In this document: positions 1-6,332 of the stretch, piece after piece
Position numbering within the stretch: the first letter of the stretch is position 1
Layout of the letters: every line of letters begins with the position of its first letter
Assembly (NCBI GenBank): GCA_946480675.1
Contig: CAMLKS010000146.1
Coordinates: 1 to 6,332 of the forward strand
Length of the DNA: 6,332 nucleotides
Direction: 5' to 3'
Origin: an uncultured Bacteroidota bacterium
GTDB lineage: Bacteria > Bacteroidota > Bacteroidia > Chitinophagales > Chitinophagaceae
The notes under the pieces: generated by a model
Seen by the model: only the letters and a program-made list of their open reading frames with translations
Told to the model about the DNA's origin: nothing
Database searches by the model: none
Translations under genes and position numbers: made by a program

Positions 1-1
1 G

Positions 2-1840
2 AACAAAAACATGAAGTCCAAGTACCGCCGTAACAAGCGGGAAGAAATGGCTGAAAAACGTGCAGCTGCAGAGCAATCTGAACAGGGCAACGTAATACAG
101 GTTACAGAGTTTATCTCTGTAAGCGAACTGGCCAACCTGCTGGATGTAAGCTTTGCTGATGTTATCAGCAAGTGTATGAGCCTGGGTATCATGGTGTCTA
201 TCAACCAACGCCTGGATGCGGAGGTGATAGAGCTGGTATCGAGTGAGTTTGGTTACGATGTGGAATTCATCAATCTGGAACAGGAAGCAGATATTGAGGA
301 AGAAGAAACAGATGATCCGGATGAACTGCAGTCGCGTGCACCAATTGTTACTATCATGGGTCACGTTGACCACGGTAAAACATCATTGCTCGACTATATA
401 CGCGAAGCAAACGTAGTAGCCGGTGAGGCGGGTGGTATCACTCAGCACATTGGTGCCTACCAGGTAACTACGCCTACAGGCAAGAAGATAACCTTCCTTG
501 ATACGCCGGGTCACGAAGCGTTTACCGCTATGCGTGCGCGTGGTGCCAAAGTAGCCGACGTAGCCGTTATTGTTGTGGCAGCGGATGACGCAATCATGCC
601 TCAAACAAAAGAGGCCATATCGCACGCCCAGGCGGCCAACCTGCCCATGGTGTTCGCTATCAATAAAATAGATAAAGAGGGTGCTAACCCTGAAAAAATA
701 AAAGAGCAACTGGCGCAGTTGAACATCCTGGTAGAAGACTGGGGTGGTAAATACCAGAGCCAGGAAATATCGGCTAAAAAAGGTTTGAATATAGACCTGT
801 TGCTGGAAAAAATATTGCTGGAAGCAGAACTGCTGGAACTGAAAGCCAATCCTGATAGGGATGCGTCTGGTAGTGTTATCGAAGCATCGCTTGATAAAGG
901 CCGTGGTTACCAGTCTACCATACTGGTACAAAACGGAACATTGGAACAAGGTGATATGATTGTGTGCGGACAGCATTATGGTAAGATCAAAGCAATGTTC
1001 AACGAGCGTGGCCAGCGTGTAGAGAAAGCAGGCCCATCGGCACCTGTACAGGTGTTGGGTCTGAATGGTGCACCACAGGCCGGCGAGAAATTCAAAGTAT
1101 TTGAAGATGAGAACGAGGCCAAGAATGTAGCCAATCACCGTGCACAGATATTGCGCGAACAAGGCATCCGTGCCCGTAAGCACATTACACTGGATGAAAT
1201 CGGTCGTCGCCTGGCGCTGGGTAACTTTAAAGAACTGGCGCTTATCATCAAGGGCGACTTTGATGGTTCCGTAGAAGCACTGAGCGATTCTCTGCAGAAA
1301 CTATCTACACCGGAAGTAGCGGTAAACATCGTACACAAAGGTGTGGGCCAGATAACCGAAAGCGATGTATTGCTGGCAACTGCATCAGATGCTATCATCC
1401 TGGGCTTCCAGGTGCGCCCGTCTATACAAACGTCAAGGCTGGCAGAACAGGAAAATATCGAGATTCGTTACTATTCTATCATCTACGATGCTATCGACGA
1501 GATCAAAAGTGCTATGGAAGGGCTGCTTGAACCGAAGATCGAGAAGAAAACAGTCAGCAATATTGAAGTACGCGAGATATACAAAATTGGCGGCGTAGGT
1601 ACTATCGCCGGTTGTTACGTTCTGGACGGCAAAATGAGCCGAAATACTAAACTGAATGTAGTTCGCGATGGTATAGTGGTTTACACTGGCGAGCTTGCAT
1701 CACTGAAGCGCTTTAAAGACGATGTGAAAGAAGTGAGCGCAGGTTACGAGTGCGGTTTAATGATCAAAAACTATAACGATGTGCGCGTAGGCGATATCAT
1801 TGAAGGTTTTGAAGAAGTGGAAGTGAAGCGTACCCTGTAG
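2..1840 (+). CDS. infB: Translation initiation factor IF-2 (5' partial, C-terminal ~612 residues)
   Basis: IF-2 is the cytoplasmic GTPase that brings initiator fMet-tRNA to the 30S subunit and promotes 50S joining. The frame is open to the left edge, so the ATG at 11 is probably an internal methionine; family members in Bacteroidota are usually far longer, with a variable, charged N-terminal region that would lie outside the window. Counting from that Met, the domains in order are an IF2_N-like segment (about 35-86), then the G domain with G1 GHVDHGKT (117-124), the switch-I region [11 protein letters not shown] (138-148), G3 DTPGH (164-168), G4 NKID (218-221) and G5 SAK (254-256). A beta-barrel domain II follows (about 287-375), then domain III (about 405-505) and the fMet-tRNA-binding C-terminal domain with GYECG (578-582). 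All GTPase motifs are intact. It ends at a TAG followed by a strong terminator, so it is probably the last gene of its operon. Identification is very secure; only the N-terminus is missing. Confidence 0.98.
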   Translation, partial: NKNMKSKYRRNKREEMAEKRAAAEQSEQGNVIQVTEFISVSELANLLDVSFADVISKCMSLGIMVSINQRLDAEVIELVSSEFGYDVEFINLEQEADIEEEETDDPDELQSRAPIVTIMGHVDHGKTSLLDYIREANVVAGEAGGITQHIGAYQVTTPTGKKITFLDTPGHEAFTAMRARGAKVADVAVIVVAADDAIMPQTKEAISHAQAANLPMVFAINKIDKEGANPEKIKEQLAQLNILVEDWGGKYQSQEISAKKGLNIDLLLEKILLEAELLELKANPDRDASGSVIEASLDKGRGYQSTILVQNGTLEQGDMIVCGQHYGKIKAMFNERGQRVEKAGPSAPVQVLGLNGAPQAGEKFKVFEDENEAKNVANHRAQILREQGIRARKHITLDEIGRRLALGNFKELALIIKGDFDGSVEALSDSLQKLSTPEVAVNIVHKGVGQITESDVLLATASDAIILGFQVRPSIQTSRLAEQENIEIRYYSIIYDAIDEIKSAMEGLLEPKIEKKTVSNIEVREIYKIGGVGTIAGCYVLDGKMSRNTKLNVVRDGIVVYTGELASLKRFKDDVKEVSAGYECGLMIKNYNDVRVGDIIEGFEEVEVKRTL

Positions 1841-1852
1841 CGTACCGTAATA

Positions 1853-1900
1853 TAACATTAAAGAAGAGGCCGAATAGCCTCTTCTTTTGTTTTAATGTTA
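1853..1900 (+). terminator. Intrinsic terminator after infB, with nested dyad
   Basis: A perfect 10-bp stem (AAGAAGAGGC at 1861-1870 with GCCTCTTCTT at 1877-1886) closes a 6-base loop (CGAATA). It runs into a T-rich tract, TTTTGTTTT, around 1885-1893. It starts 20 bases after the infB stop, as expected for a Rho-independent terminator on the plus strand. Flanking it, TAACATTAAA (1853-1862) is a perfect reverse complement of TTTAATGTTA (1891-1900), so the dyad could extend outward, though that outer arm would take up part of the T tract. On the minus strand the T run is shorter, so efficient bidirectional activity is less clear. Confidence 0.9.
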
Positions 1901-1958
1901 GGAGTAATAAAGCAAACGCAGGAAAGCAGCAGATAAATTAATTAACTTCGCACACTCA

Positions 1959-1966
1959 TAATTTTG
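1959..1966 (+). promoter_or_regulatory. Bacteroidota-type -7 promoter element for prfA
   Basis: TAATTTTG is an exact match to TAnnTTTG, the -7 element recognised by the primary sigma factor of Bacteroidota. It lies between the infB terminator and prfA, 20 bases before the prfA ATG. If transcription starts a few bases after the element, the leader would be only about 10-18 bases long. A -33 TTG at the usual distance is not evident; the region around 1936-1945 is only AT-rich (ATTAATTAAC). The position after a terminator supports prfA having its own promoter. Confidence 0.6.
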
Positions 1967-1986
1967 AGGCTAATAATACGTTATAC

Positions 1987-3072
1987 ATGAGTTCTGTTCT
2001 GGAAAAGCTGGAAATGATAAAGGCGCGGTTTGATGATATGGGTGTGGCACTCACCAACCCCGAGATCGTGAACGATAACAAGAAGTTCTCGCAGATAAGC
2101 CGTGAATACCGCAAGCTGGAAAAGATAGTAGATGCCTATAAACGCTATAAGGCCTGCATCGATGGTATCGAGTTTGCCAAAGAAGTATTGGCAACGGAAA
2201 GTGATGCAGACCTGCGCGATATGGCAAAGGAAGATCTGGAAAAACAGGAAGGTGAACTGGAAGCATTGGAAGGCGAAGTAAAACAACTACTGATACCTAA
2301 AGACCCGCAGGACGAGAAGAATGCCATTATAGAAGTGCGCGCAGGTACAGGTGGTGATGAGGCCAGCCTTTTTGCCGGCGACCTGTACAGGATGTATATG
2401 CGTTATTGTGAAAAGAAGGGCTGGAAAATAGCAGTACTTTCAGAAACAGAAGGTACCGTAGGTGGTTATAAAGAAGTGCAGCTGGAAGTTGAAGGTGAAG
2501 ACGTATATGGTACGCTGAAATTTGAAAGTGGTGTGCACCGTGTGCAGCGTGTGCCAGCTACGGAAGCCAGTGGCCGTGTACATACATCGGCAGCTACAGT
2601 GGCCATCATGCCGGAAGCTGAAGAGATAGACTTTGAACTGAAAGAAAGCGACCTGAAAATGGAAACAGCACGAAGCGGTGGTGCAGGTGGGCAGAACGTG
2701 AACAAAGTAGAAACGAAGGTGATATTAACACACGTACCCACAGGTACGGTAATAACCTGCCAAACGGAACGTACCCAGCTTGGAAACCGTGAAAAAGCTA
2801 CCCAGATGATGCGTACAAAATTATATGAAGAACAGGTGCGTAAACATGAAGACGAAATAGCCCGCAGGCGCAAAAGCCTTGTGAGCAGCGGCGATCGTAG
2901 TGCTAAAATACGTACTTACAATTATCCGCAGGGGCGTGTTACCGACCACCGCATTAACATGACTATTTATAACCTGGATAGTTTTATGAATGGTGAAATT
3001 GATGAAATGTTGAGTGCCCTGCAGTTTGCAGAAAACGCAGAGAAAATGCAGGCTGGCGAAACGGTTATATAA
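1987..3072 (+). CDS. prfA: Peptide chain release factor 1 (RF1)
   Basis: RF1 recognises UAA and UAG stop codons in the ribosomal A site and triggers hydrolysis of peptidyl-tRNA. The 361-residue product matches the family's usual length (about 360). Visible hallmarks are [10 protein letters not shown] (117-126) in the PCRF domain, the codon-recognition tripeptide PAT (190-192) within [12 protein letters not shown], and the catalytic GGQ (234-236) within [17 protein letters not shown], rather than the SPF of RF2, identifies it as RF1. Gln236 is the residue expected to be methylated by PrmC in this family. The charged N-terminal 100 residues fit the helical domain 1. The ATG at 1987 is chosen because it gives the standard length; there is no Shine-Dalgarno sequence before it, only AT-rich sequence, as is common in Bacteroidota. 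It has its own likely promoter and is separated from infB by a terminator. No obvious terminator follows, so read-through into the polysaccharide genes is possible. Confidence 0.98.
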   Translation: MSSVLEKLEMIKARFDDMGVALTNPEIVNDNKKFSQISREYRKLEKIVDAYKRYKACIDGIEFAKEVLATESDADLRDMAKEDLEKQEGELEALEGEVKQLLIPKDPQDEKNAIIEVRAGTGGDEASLFAGDLYRMYMRYCEKKGWKIAVLSETEGTVGGYKEVQLEVEGEDVYGTLKFESGVHRVQRVPATEASGRVHTSAATVAIMPEAEEIDFELKESDLKMETARSGGAGGQNVNKVETKVILTHVPTGTVITCQTERTQLGNREKATQMMRTKLYEEQVRKHEDEIARRRKSLVSSGDRSAKIRTYNYPQGRVTDHRINMTIYNLDSFMNGEIDEMLSALQFAENAEKMQAGETVI

Positions 3073-3136
3073 GCTTAATCCGCACCATTGGATAATAATA
3101 ACTATGTTTAAACCATCTTTTTAATCATACCAGGAA

Positions 3137-4108
3137 ATGAGTACAACTCGTTTTGACATTGTAGACGTAGCGCAAACCCTGCGCGCTAAGCGACGCACCA
3201 TTATCATCGTTACCATAGTGGCAGGTATATTGGGTGCTGCTTTTTACCTCATCAGCAAAAAGGAATATAAGGCAGAAGGCAGCTTCCTTATGACCAACCC
3301 TTTGTATACAGACCGCAACAATCTGTTCCAGAGTTGGGGTATCAACTTTGTAGACTACTTTGCCGGTGACGATGATGTGGATAGGATCATGACCGTAGTA
3401 GAATCGGATACAGTAAAGCGTGCCGTAGCTGAAAAGCTGAACCTGGCTGCTGCTTATGGCTTGGATGTATCGAAGCCTAAAGAGGCTAAAAAGCTGATGG
3501 ACATTGTGAAGGACAACTACAAAGTGGTGCGTACAGAGTATAACAACTGTGATGTAAGCTATGTAGATACCGACCCGCAACGCGCAGCCGAGGTGGTAAA
3601 TGAGAGTATGCGTACAATAGAGCAGATATTCCGCGGTTATTATATTGATCAGCGCAATCGCATGATAGCTGTACTGAATGCACAGGTTGTAACAATGGAT
3701 AGTTCCATCAATGTATTGACGGACTCGCTTGCCAATATGCGCGACAGGTATGGTATTTACAGCATCATCAACCCTGCACGCGAAAACCTGCAGGTTAGCG
3801 ATGTGAAAGGCGGTGGTGCCGGTTTTGGCAGGGCTATAGAAGAAATACAAAACCTAGAATCTATTAAAGACCAGTTGGTAATAGACCGTACCAAGTTCAT
3901 TTCAAGAATGAATGAATATAAGACCACACAACATGAGAAGGATGTGAAGCTGCTGCACATCCTGTCATCTGCAAGGCCACCGGCAAAAGCTAAGCCGCCG
4001 GGCCTTACACTTACTACCTTGTCTTGTGCACTGATAGGTTTTTTCTTTGCGTGCATATATATGCTGATATCCACTTATTACCGCCGTATTATAGTTATAG
4101 AGCGCTAA
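3137..4108 (+). CDS. Wzz-type polysaccharide co-polymerase / chain-length determinant protein, no kinase domain
   Basis: This 323-residue protein has the architecture of the Wzz/polysaccharide co-polymerase family: a short cytoplasmic N-terminus, a first membrane helix (about 21-39, after basic KRR), a large periplasmic region, and a second membrane helix (about 291-313) followed by a basic tail. A proline-rich stretch, ARPPAKAKPPG (279-289), sits just before the second helix, as in Wzz proteins. The family-like segment VSYVDTDPQRAAEVVN (140-155) is present. Predicted helical, coiled-coil-like stretches lie at about 165-203 and 232-268, split by a glycine-rich patch (GGGAGFG, 225-231). There are no Walker motifs or Tyr-rich tail, so no fused tyrosine kinase. 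Such proteins oligomerise in the inner membrane and set polysaccharide chain length with a Wzy polymerase. ATG 3137 is the first start after an in-frame TAA at 3122-3124. AGGA at 3132-3135 is too close to the ATG to be a normal Shine-Dalgarno site. Which polysaccharide it serves (O-antigen, capsule or exopolysaccharide) cannot be told. Confidence 0.82.
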   Translation: MSTTRFDIVDVAQTLRAKRRTIIIVTIVAGILGAAFYLISKKEYKAEGSFLMTNPLYTDRNNLFQSWGINFVDYFAGDDDVDRIMTVVESDTVKRAVAEKLNLAAAYGLDVSKPKEAKKLMDIVKDNYKVVRTEYNNCDVSYVDTDPQRAAEVVNESMRTIEQIFRGYYIDQRNRMIAVLNAQVVTMDSSINVLTDSLANMRDRYGIYSIINPARENLQVSDVKGGGAGFGRAIEEIQNLESIKDQLVIDRTKFISRMNEYKTTQHEKDVKLLHILSSARPPAKAKPPGLTLTTLSCALIGFFFACIYMLISTYYRRIIVIER

Positions 4109-5590
4109 ATGGAGCTAGAACAGCAACAGACACCGTTGTTTACAGGCAAATGGGCACAAGCCCTTTGCTGGGGAGTACTTTTTATTTCCCTGGCGCTGTT
4201 TGCCTATAAGGGTGATTTCATGTATGCTGCTTTGCCGTTTGGTTTCCTGTTTTTGCTGCTGACGGGTGTGAACTGGAAGACAGCTTTCTGGGTATTTATT
4301 TTCAGTATTCCCATATCTATGGATGTGACGTTCTTTAATGATACGCTTGCTACATCGGTGCCAGATGAACCCATGATGTGGATATTTCTGCTATTGATAG
4401 CTATACTGATAGCGCGCCAGCCTGGATTGATGTCGAGAGGGTGGCTAAGCAATCCATTGGTGCTTATCATAGCATTACAGTACGTATGGATGGTAGTAGC
4501 GGTTTGTTATTCGCATATGCCTTTAGTATCGCTGAAGTTCATGGCTGCGAAAACATGGTTCCTGGTTTCATTCTTTGTGCTGCCCCAATTCATATTTACA
4601 GAGAAGAAAGATTTTATAAAGGGTTTTTGGGTTACGTTCTTTCCATTGGTAGGTACCATTGTTGCGGTAGTGATAAGGCACGCTGCTATCGGTTTCAACT
4701 TCCGTAAGATAGAGCTGGCCATTGGGGATATATACTTCAATCACGTAGACTATTCTACCGTAATGTCCATGTTCTACCCGTTGCTTTGGGTAGCATTACC
4801 ACTCACGAAAGATAAAAATCCATTTCTACGCCTGGCACTGGTGGGCTTGATCCTTGCCTTTATACCGGCTTTGTATGTAACCTATGCACGTGCGGCTATG
4901 CTGGCGGTGATATTTGCGATAGCAGTGGGTGTAGCTATCAGGCTGAGGCTGGCGAATGTCATTATGCCGGTATTCTTCCTGTCGCTTACCTTGCTGATAG
5001 GCTATATGGTGAAGGATAAAAAGTTCATGGATTTCCGTCCCGATTACGAGCGCACCTTTATGCGTAAGAAATTTACAGATCACGTTATTGCTACCTTCAA
5101 GGGGCAGGACATGTCGTCTATGGAACGCCTGTATCGCTGGGTGGCGGGTGCGCGTATGAGTATGGATGAACCTGTAAAAGGTTATGGTCCTAATACCTTC
5201 TACTATTATTATAAACCATACGGCGTACCGTCTTTTGAAACATACGTGAGCCGCAACTTTGAAAAATCTACTACGCACAATTACTTCCTGTATATGCTGG
5301 TAGAGCAGGGTTGGCCGGCGATGATACTATATGGTGTCATGGTAACGGTAGTAATAGCACAGGCACAGCGAACATATCACCGCTTTAAAGACCGGTTTTA
5401 TAAATGGGTAACGCTGGGTGTGGTCATGATGTTCAGCGCCGGCTTCATCAACAACTTCTTTTCAGAATTGATAGAAACCCATAAAGTAGGCTTTCTCTTT
5501 TACATGAGCATAGGCTTGCTGGTAGTGCTTACTGCCAAAAGCAAGCAGCTGGAAAAGGAAGATGCAGAAAAGAATGCTACTATTGCCTAA
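4109..5590 (+). CDS. O-antigen ligase/polymerase family (WaaL/Wzy-like) membrane protein
   Basis: A 493-residue, strongly hydrophobic protein with about 12-14 predicted membrane helices, at roughly 15-33, 37-53, 56-70, 87-102, 112-132, 137-160, 170-192, 213-232, 239-258, 262-279, 284-300, 392-415, 428-445 and 455-475. Between the last three helices and the rest lies a large hydrophilic loop (about 301-391), the hallmark of the Wzy_C/O-antigen ligase family. Family-like features are TYARAAM (258-264, Arg261 at a helix start), GYGPNTF (358-364) and [14 protein letters not shown], with His390 as the candidate conserved loop histidine. Members transfer or polymerise undecaprenyl-diphosphate-linked glycans on the periplasmic face. 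Ligase (WaaL) and polymerase (Wzy) cannot be told apart from sequence; the adjacent Wzz-type gene slightly favours a polymerase or a jointly acting partner. The ATG immediately follows the upstream TAA with no gap, so translation is probably coupled. The 3' end overlaps the convergent ispG by 4 bases. Confidence 0.85.
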   Translation: MELEQQQTPLFTGKWAQALCWGVLFISLALFAYKGDFMYAALPFGFLFLLLTGVNWKTAFWVFIFSIPISMDVTFFNDTLATSVPDEPMMWIFLLLIAILIARQPGLMSRGWLSNPLVLIIALQYVWMVVAVCYSHMPLVSLKFMAAKTWFLVSFFVLPQFIFTEKKDFIKGFWVTFFPLVGTIVAVVIRHAAIGFNFRKIELAIGDIYFNHVDYSTVMSMFYPLLWVALPLTKDKNPFLRLALVGLILAFIPALYVTYARAAMLAVIFAIAVGVAIRLRLANVIMPVFFLSLTLLIGYMVKDKKFMDFRPDYERTFMRKKFTDHVIATFKGQDMSSMERLYRWVAGARMSMDEPVKGYGPNTFYYYYKPYGVPSFETYVSRNFEKSTTHNYFLYMLVEQGWPAMILYGVMVTVVIAQAQRTYHRFKDRFYKWVTLGVVMMFSAGFINNFFSELIETHKVGFLFYMSIGLLVVLTAKSKQLEKEDAEKNATIA

Positions 5591-6332
5591 GCAACAGCGG
5601 GTTCTATCCAGGCTTCGTTATCTTTCAGTAATTGTATCAGTTCGCTAACGGCTATTTCGCTCGGCACATTTTTCTTTACTACTTCCTTGCCTTTGTATAA
5701 GGTTATCTTACCCGGCCCACTACCTACATAGCCAAAATCAGCATCAGCCATTTCACCCGGGCCATTTACAATGCAGCCCATAATAGCAATTTTCACACCC
5801 TTCAGGTGATTGGTGGCATTGCGGATTTTCGCTGTAGTTTCCTGCAGGTCGAAAAGAGTGCGACCGCAACTAGGGCAGCTGATATACTCCGTTTTGCTGA
5901 TGCGCGTACGTGTAGCCTGCAGTATAGAAAAGCCTGTATTATTCAGGAATTGATGATTGTTTTTTACTTCCAGGTAGGTGCGACCTGTCATCTGTATGTT
6001 CTGCACCTGCTGCATATTATTCCACAGCCATACGCCATCGCCCATGCCATCCAAAAGCAGGCCACCGGCATCGGTCGCAAAGTCTATCAGTTGTTCATCT
6101 ACTGTTTTGTCTTTATTCTCTATGCACAGTATCAGGGGGCATTTCACTTGTTGCTCCATCAGTGCTATCACAAAGCGCCGGATGGATGGCATGCGGTGTG
6201 CGTTACTGCTTTCCAGGCACAGCACCACTTTATCATTCCCTTTCAGTTTAGCTATCAGCTGTGCCAGTGTTTCCCATTCTGCATGGGTATTTACTGTTAC
6301 AAAGTGCAGATGTTGCGGTGCTGTATCCAGTT
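5587..6332 (-). CDS. ispG: 4-hydroxy-3-methylbut-2-enyl diphosphate synthase, long form (5' partial, C-terminal ~247 residues)
   Basis: IspG (GcpE) is a cytoplasmic [4Fe-4S] enzyme of the MEP pathway that reductively converts methylerythritol 2,4-cyclodiphosphate to HMBPP, the precursor of IPP and DMAPP. The frame is open to the right edge, so the GTG at 6226-6228 is an internal Val and the true start lies outside. Numbering from the first visible residue, the cluster ligands are Cys152 and Cys155 ([13 protein letters not shown]), Cys186 and Glu193 (GCIVNGPGE); all are present. The upstream part (about 1-110, with [16 protein letters not shown] and [11 protein letters not shown]) resembles the extra domain of the long IspG form found in Bacteroidota, Chlamydiae and plants, rather than the short E. 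coli type. About 250 residues of an expected 600-670 are visible. The TAG stop (5587-5589) overlaps the stop of the converging ligase/polymerase gene. No promoter is visible because the 5' end is off the window. Confidence 0.96.
   Translation of the reverse strand, partial: LDTAPQHLHFVTVNTHAEWETLAQLIAKLKGNDKVVLCLESSNAHRMPSIRRFVIALMEQQVKCPLILCIENKDKTVDEQLIDFATDAGGLLLDGMGDGVWLWNNMQQVQNIQMTGRTYLEVKNNHQFLNNTGFSILQATRTRISKTEYISCPSCGRTLFDLQETTAKIRNATNHLKGVKIAIMGCIVNGPGEMADADFGYVGSGPGKITLYKGKEVVKKNVPSEIAVSELIQLLKDNEAWIEPAVA

Noticed and set aside
11..13. ATG at 11 as the real start of infB
   Set aside because: The frame is open upstream to the window edge, and IF-2 in this group has a long N-terminal region, so this Met is most likely internal.
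383..1183. Long minus-strand open frame (266 codons) opposite infB
   Set aside because: It lies fully inside infB, whose GTPase motifs are intact. Its translation is rich in Cys, Tyr, Phe and His with no recognisable domain, as expected for an antisense shadow.
3103..3110. TATGTTTA as a possible promoter -7 element before the Wzz-type gene
   Set aside because: It has one mismatch to TAnnTTTG, and the nearest upstream TTG (3088-3090) is only 12 bases away, too close for a -33 element. Too weak to annotate, although a promoter in this 64-base gap is possible.
3106..3124. GTTTAAAC palindrome followed by a T run, as a terminator after prfA
   Set aside because: The 8-base palindrome is self-complementary with no room for a loop, and the stem is AT-rich; it would not form a stable terminator hairpin.
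3125..3850. Minus-strand open frame (241 codons) opposite the Wzz-type gene
   Set aside because: The composition (many His, Tyr, Cys and Ile) is typical of an antisense shadow, with no domain recognised. The plus strand has a coherent membrane protein with family features.
4378..4707. Second plus-strand frame (109 codons) inside the ligase/polymerase gene
   Set aside because: It is out of frame with the clear multi-helix protein and shows no domain; a frameshift is unlikely because the main frame is uninterrupted.
4826..5278. Minus-strand open frame (150 codons) opposite the ligase/polymerase gene
   Set aside because: It is inside a well-supported membrane protein gene; the translation is basic and His-rich without motifs.
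6226..6228. GTG as the start of ispG
   Set aside because: The frame continues to the right edge with family-like sequence ([20 protein letters not shown]), so the gene is simply cut by the window.

Overview
The window looks like ordinary chromosome from a member of the Bacteroidota, possibly of the Chitinophagaceae type (the family-level guess is weak). Three things point there: ispG is the long form with an extra internal domain, which is typical of Bacteroidota, Chlamydiae and plants; an exact TAnnTTTG promoter element lies just upstream of prfA; and none of the starts has a well-placed Shine-Dalgarno sequence.

Layout, left to right. Positions 2-1840 (+) hold the C-terminal part of infB (translation initiation factor IF-2), cut by the left edge. 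Positions 1841-1986 are intergenic: a strong intrinsic terminator (about 1853-1900), then the prfA promoter (1959-1966). Positions 1987-3072 (+) are a complete prfA (peptide release factor RF1). After a 64-base gap, 3137-4108 (+) encodes a small Wzz-type polysaccharide co-polymerase (chain-length determinant) without a kinase domain. Its stop codon directly abuts the start of 4109-5590 (+), a polytopic membrane protein of the O-antigen ligase/polymerase (WaaL/Wzy) superfamily. Positions 5587-6332 (-) are the C-terminal part of ispG (gcpE), convergent with the ligase/polymerase gene, sharing 4 bases with it and cut by the right edge.

Functionally, the window has two translation factor genes (initiation and termination), a two-gene cell-surface polysaccharide module that is probably co-translated, and an isoprenoid precursor (MEP pathway) gene. 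The polysaccharide pair makes sense as a unit: a periplasmic co-polymerase that sets chain length beside a membrane enzyme that polymerises or transfers lipid-linked glycans. MEP-derived isoprenoids supply the undecaprenyl carrier such enzymes use, but the ispG neighbourhood is probably incidental, since ispG is on the other strand.

I found no mobile element, CRISPR array, RNA gene or clearly novel system. The points worth a second look are modest: the kinase-less co-polymerase/ligase pair between housekeeping genes, its zero-base junction, the 4-base convergent overlap with no terminator between, and the nested dyad after infB.
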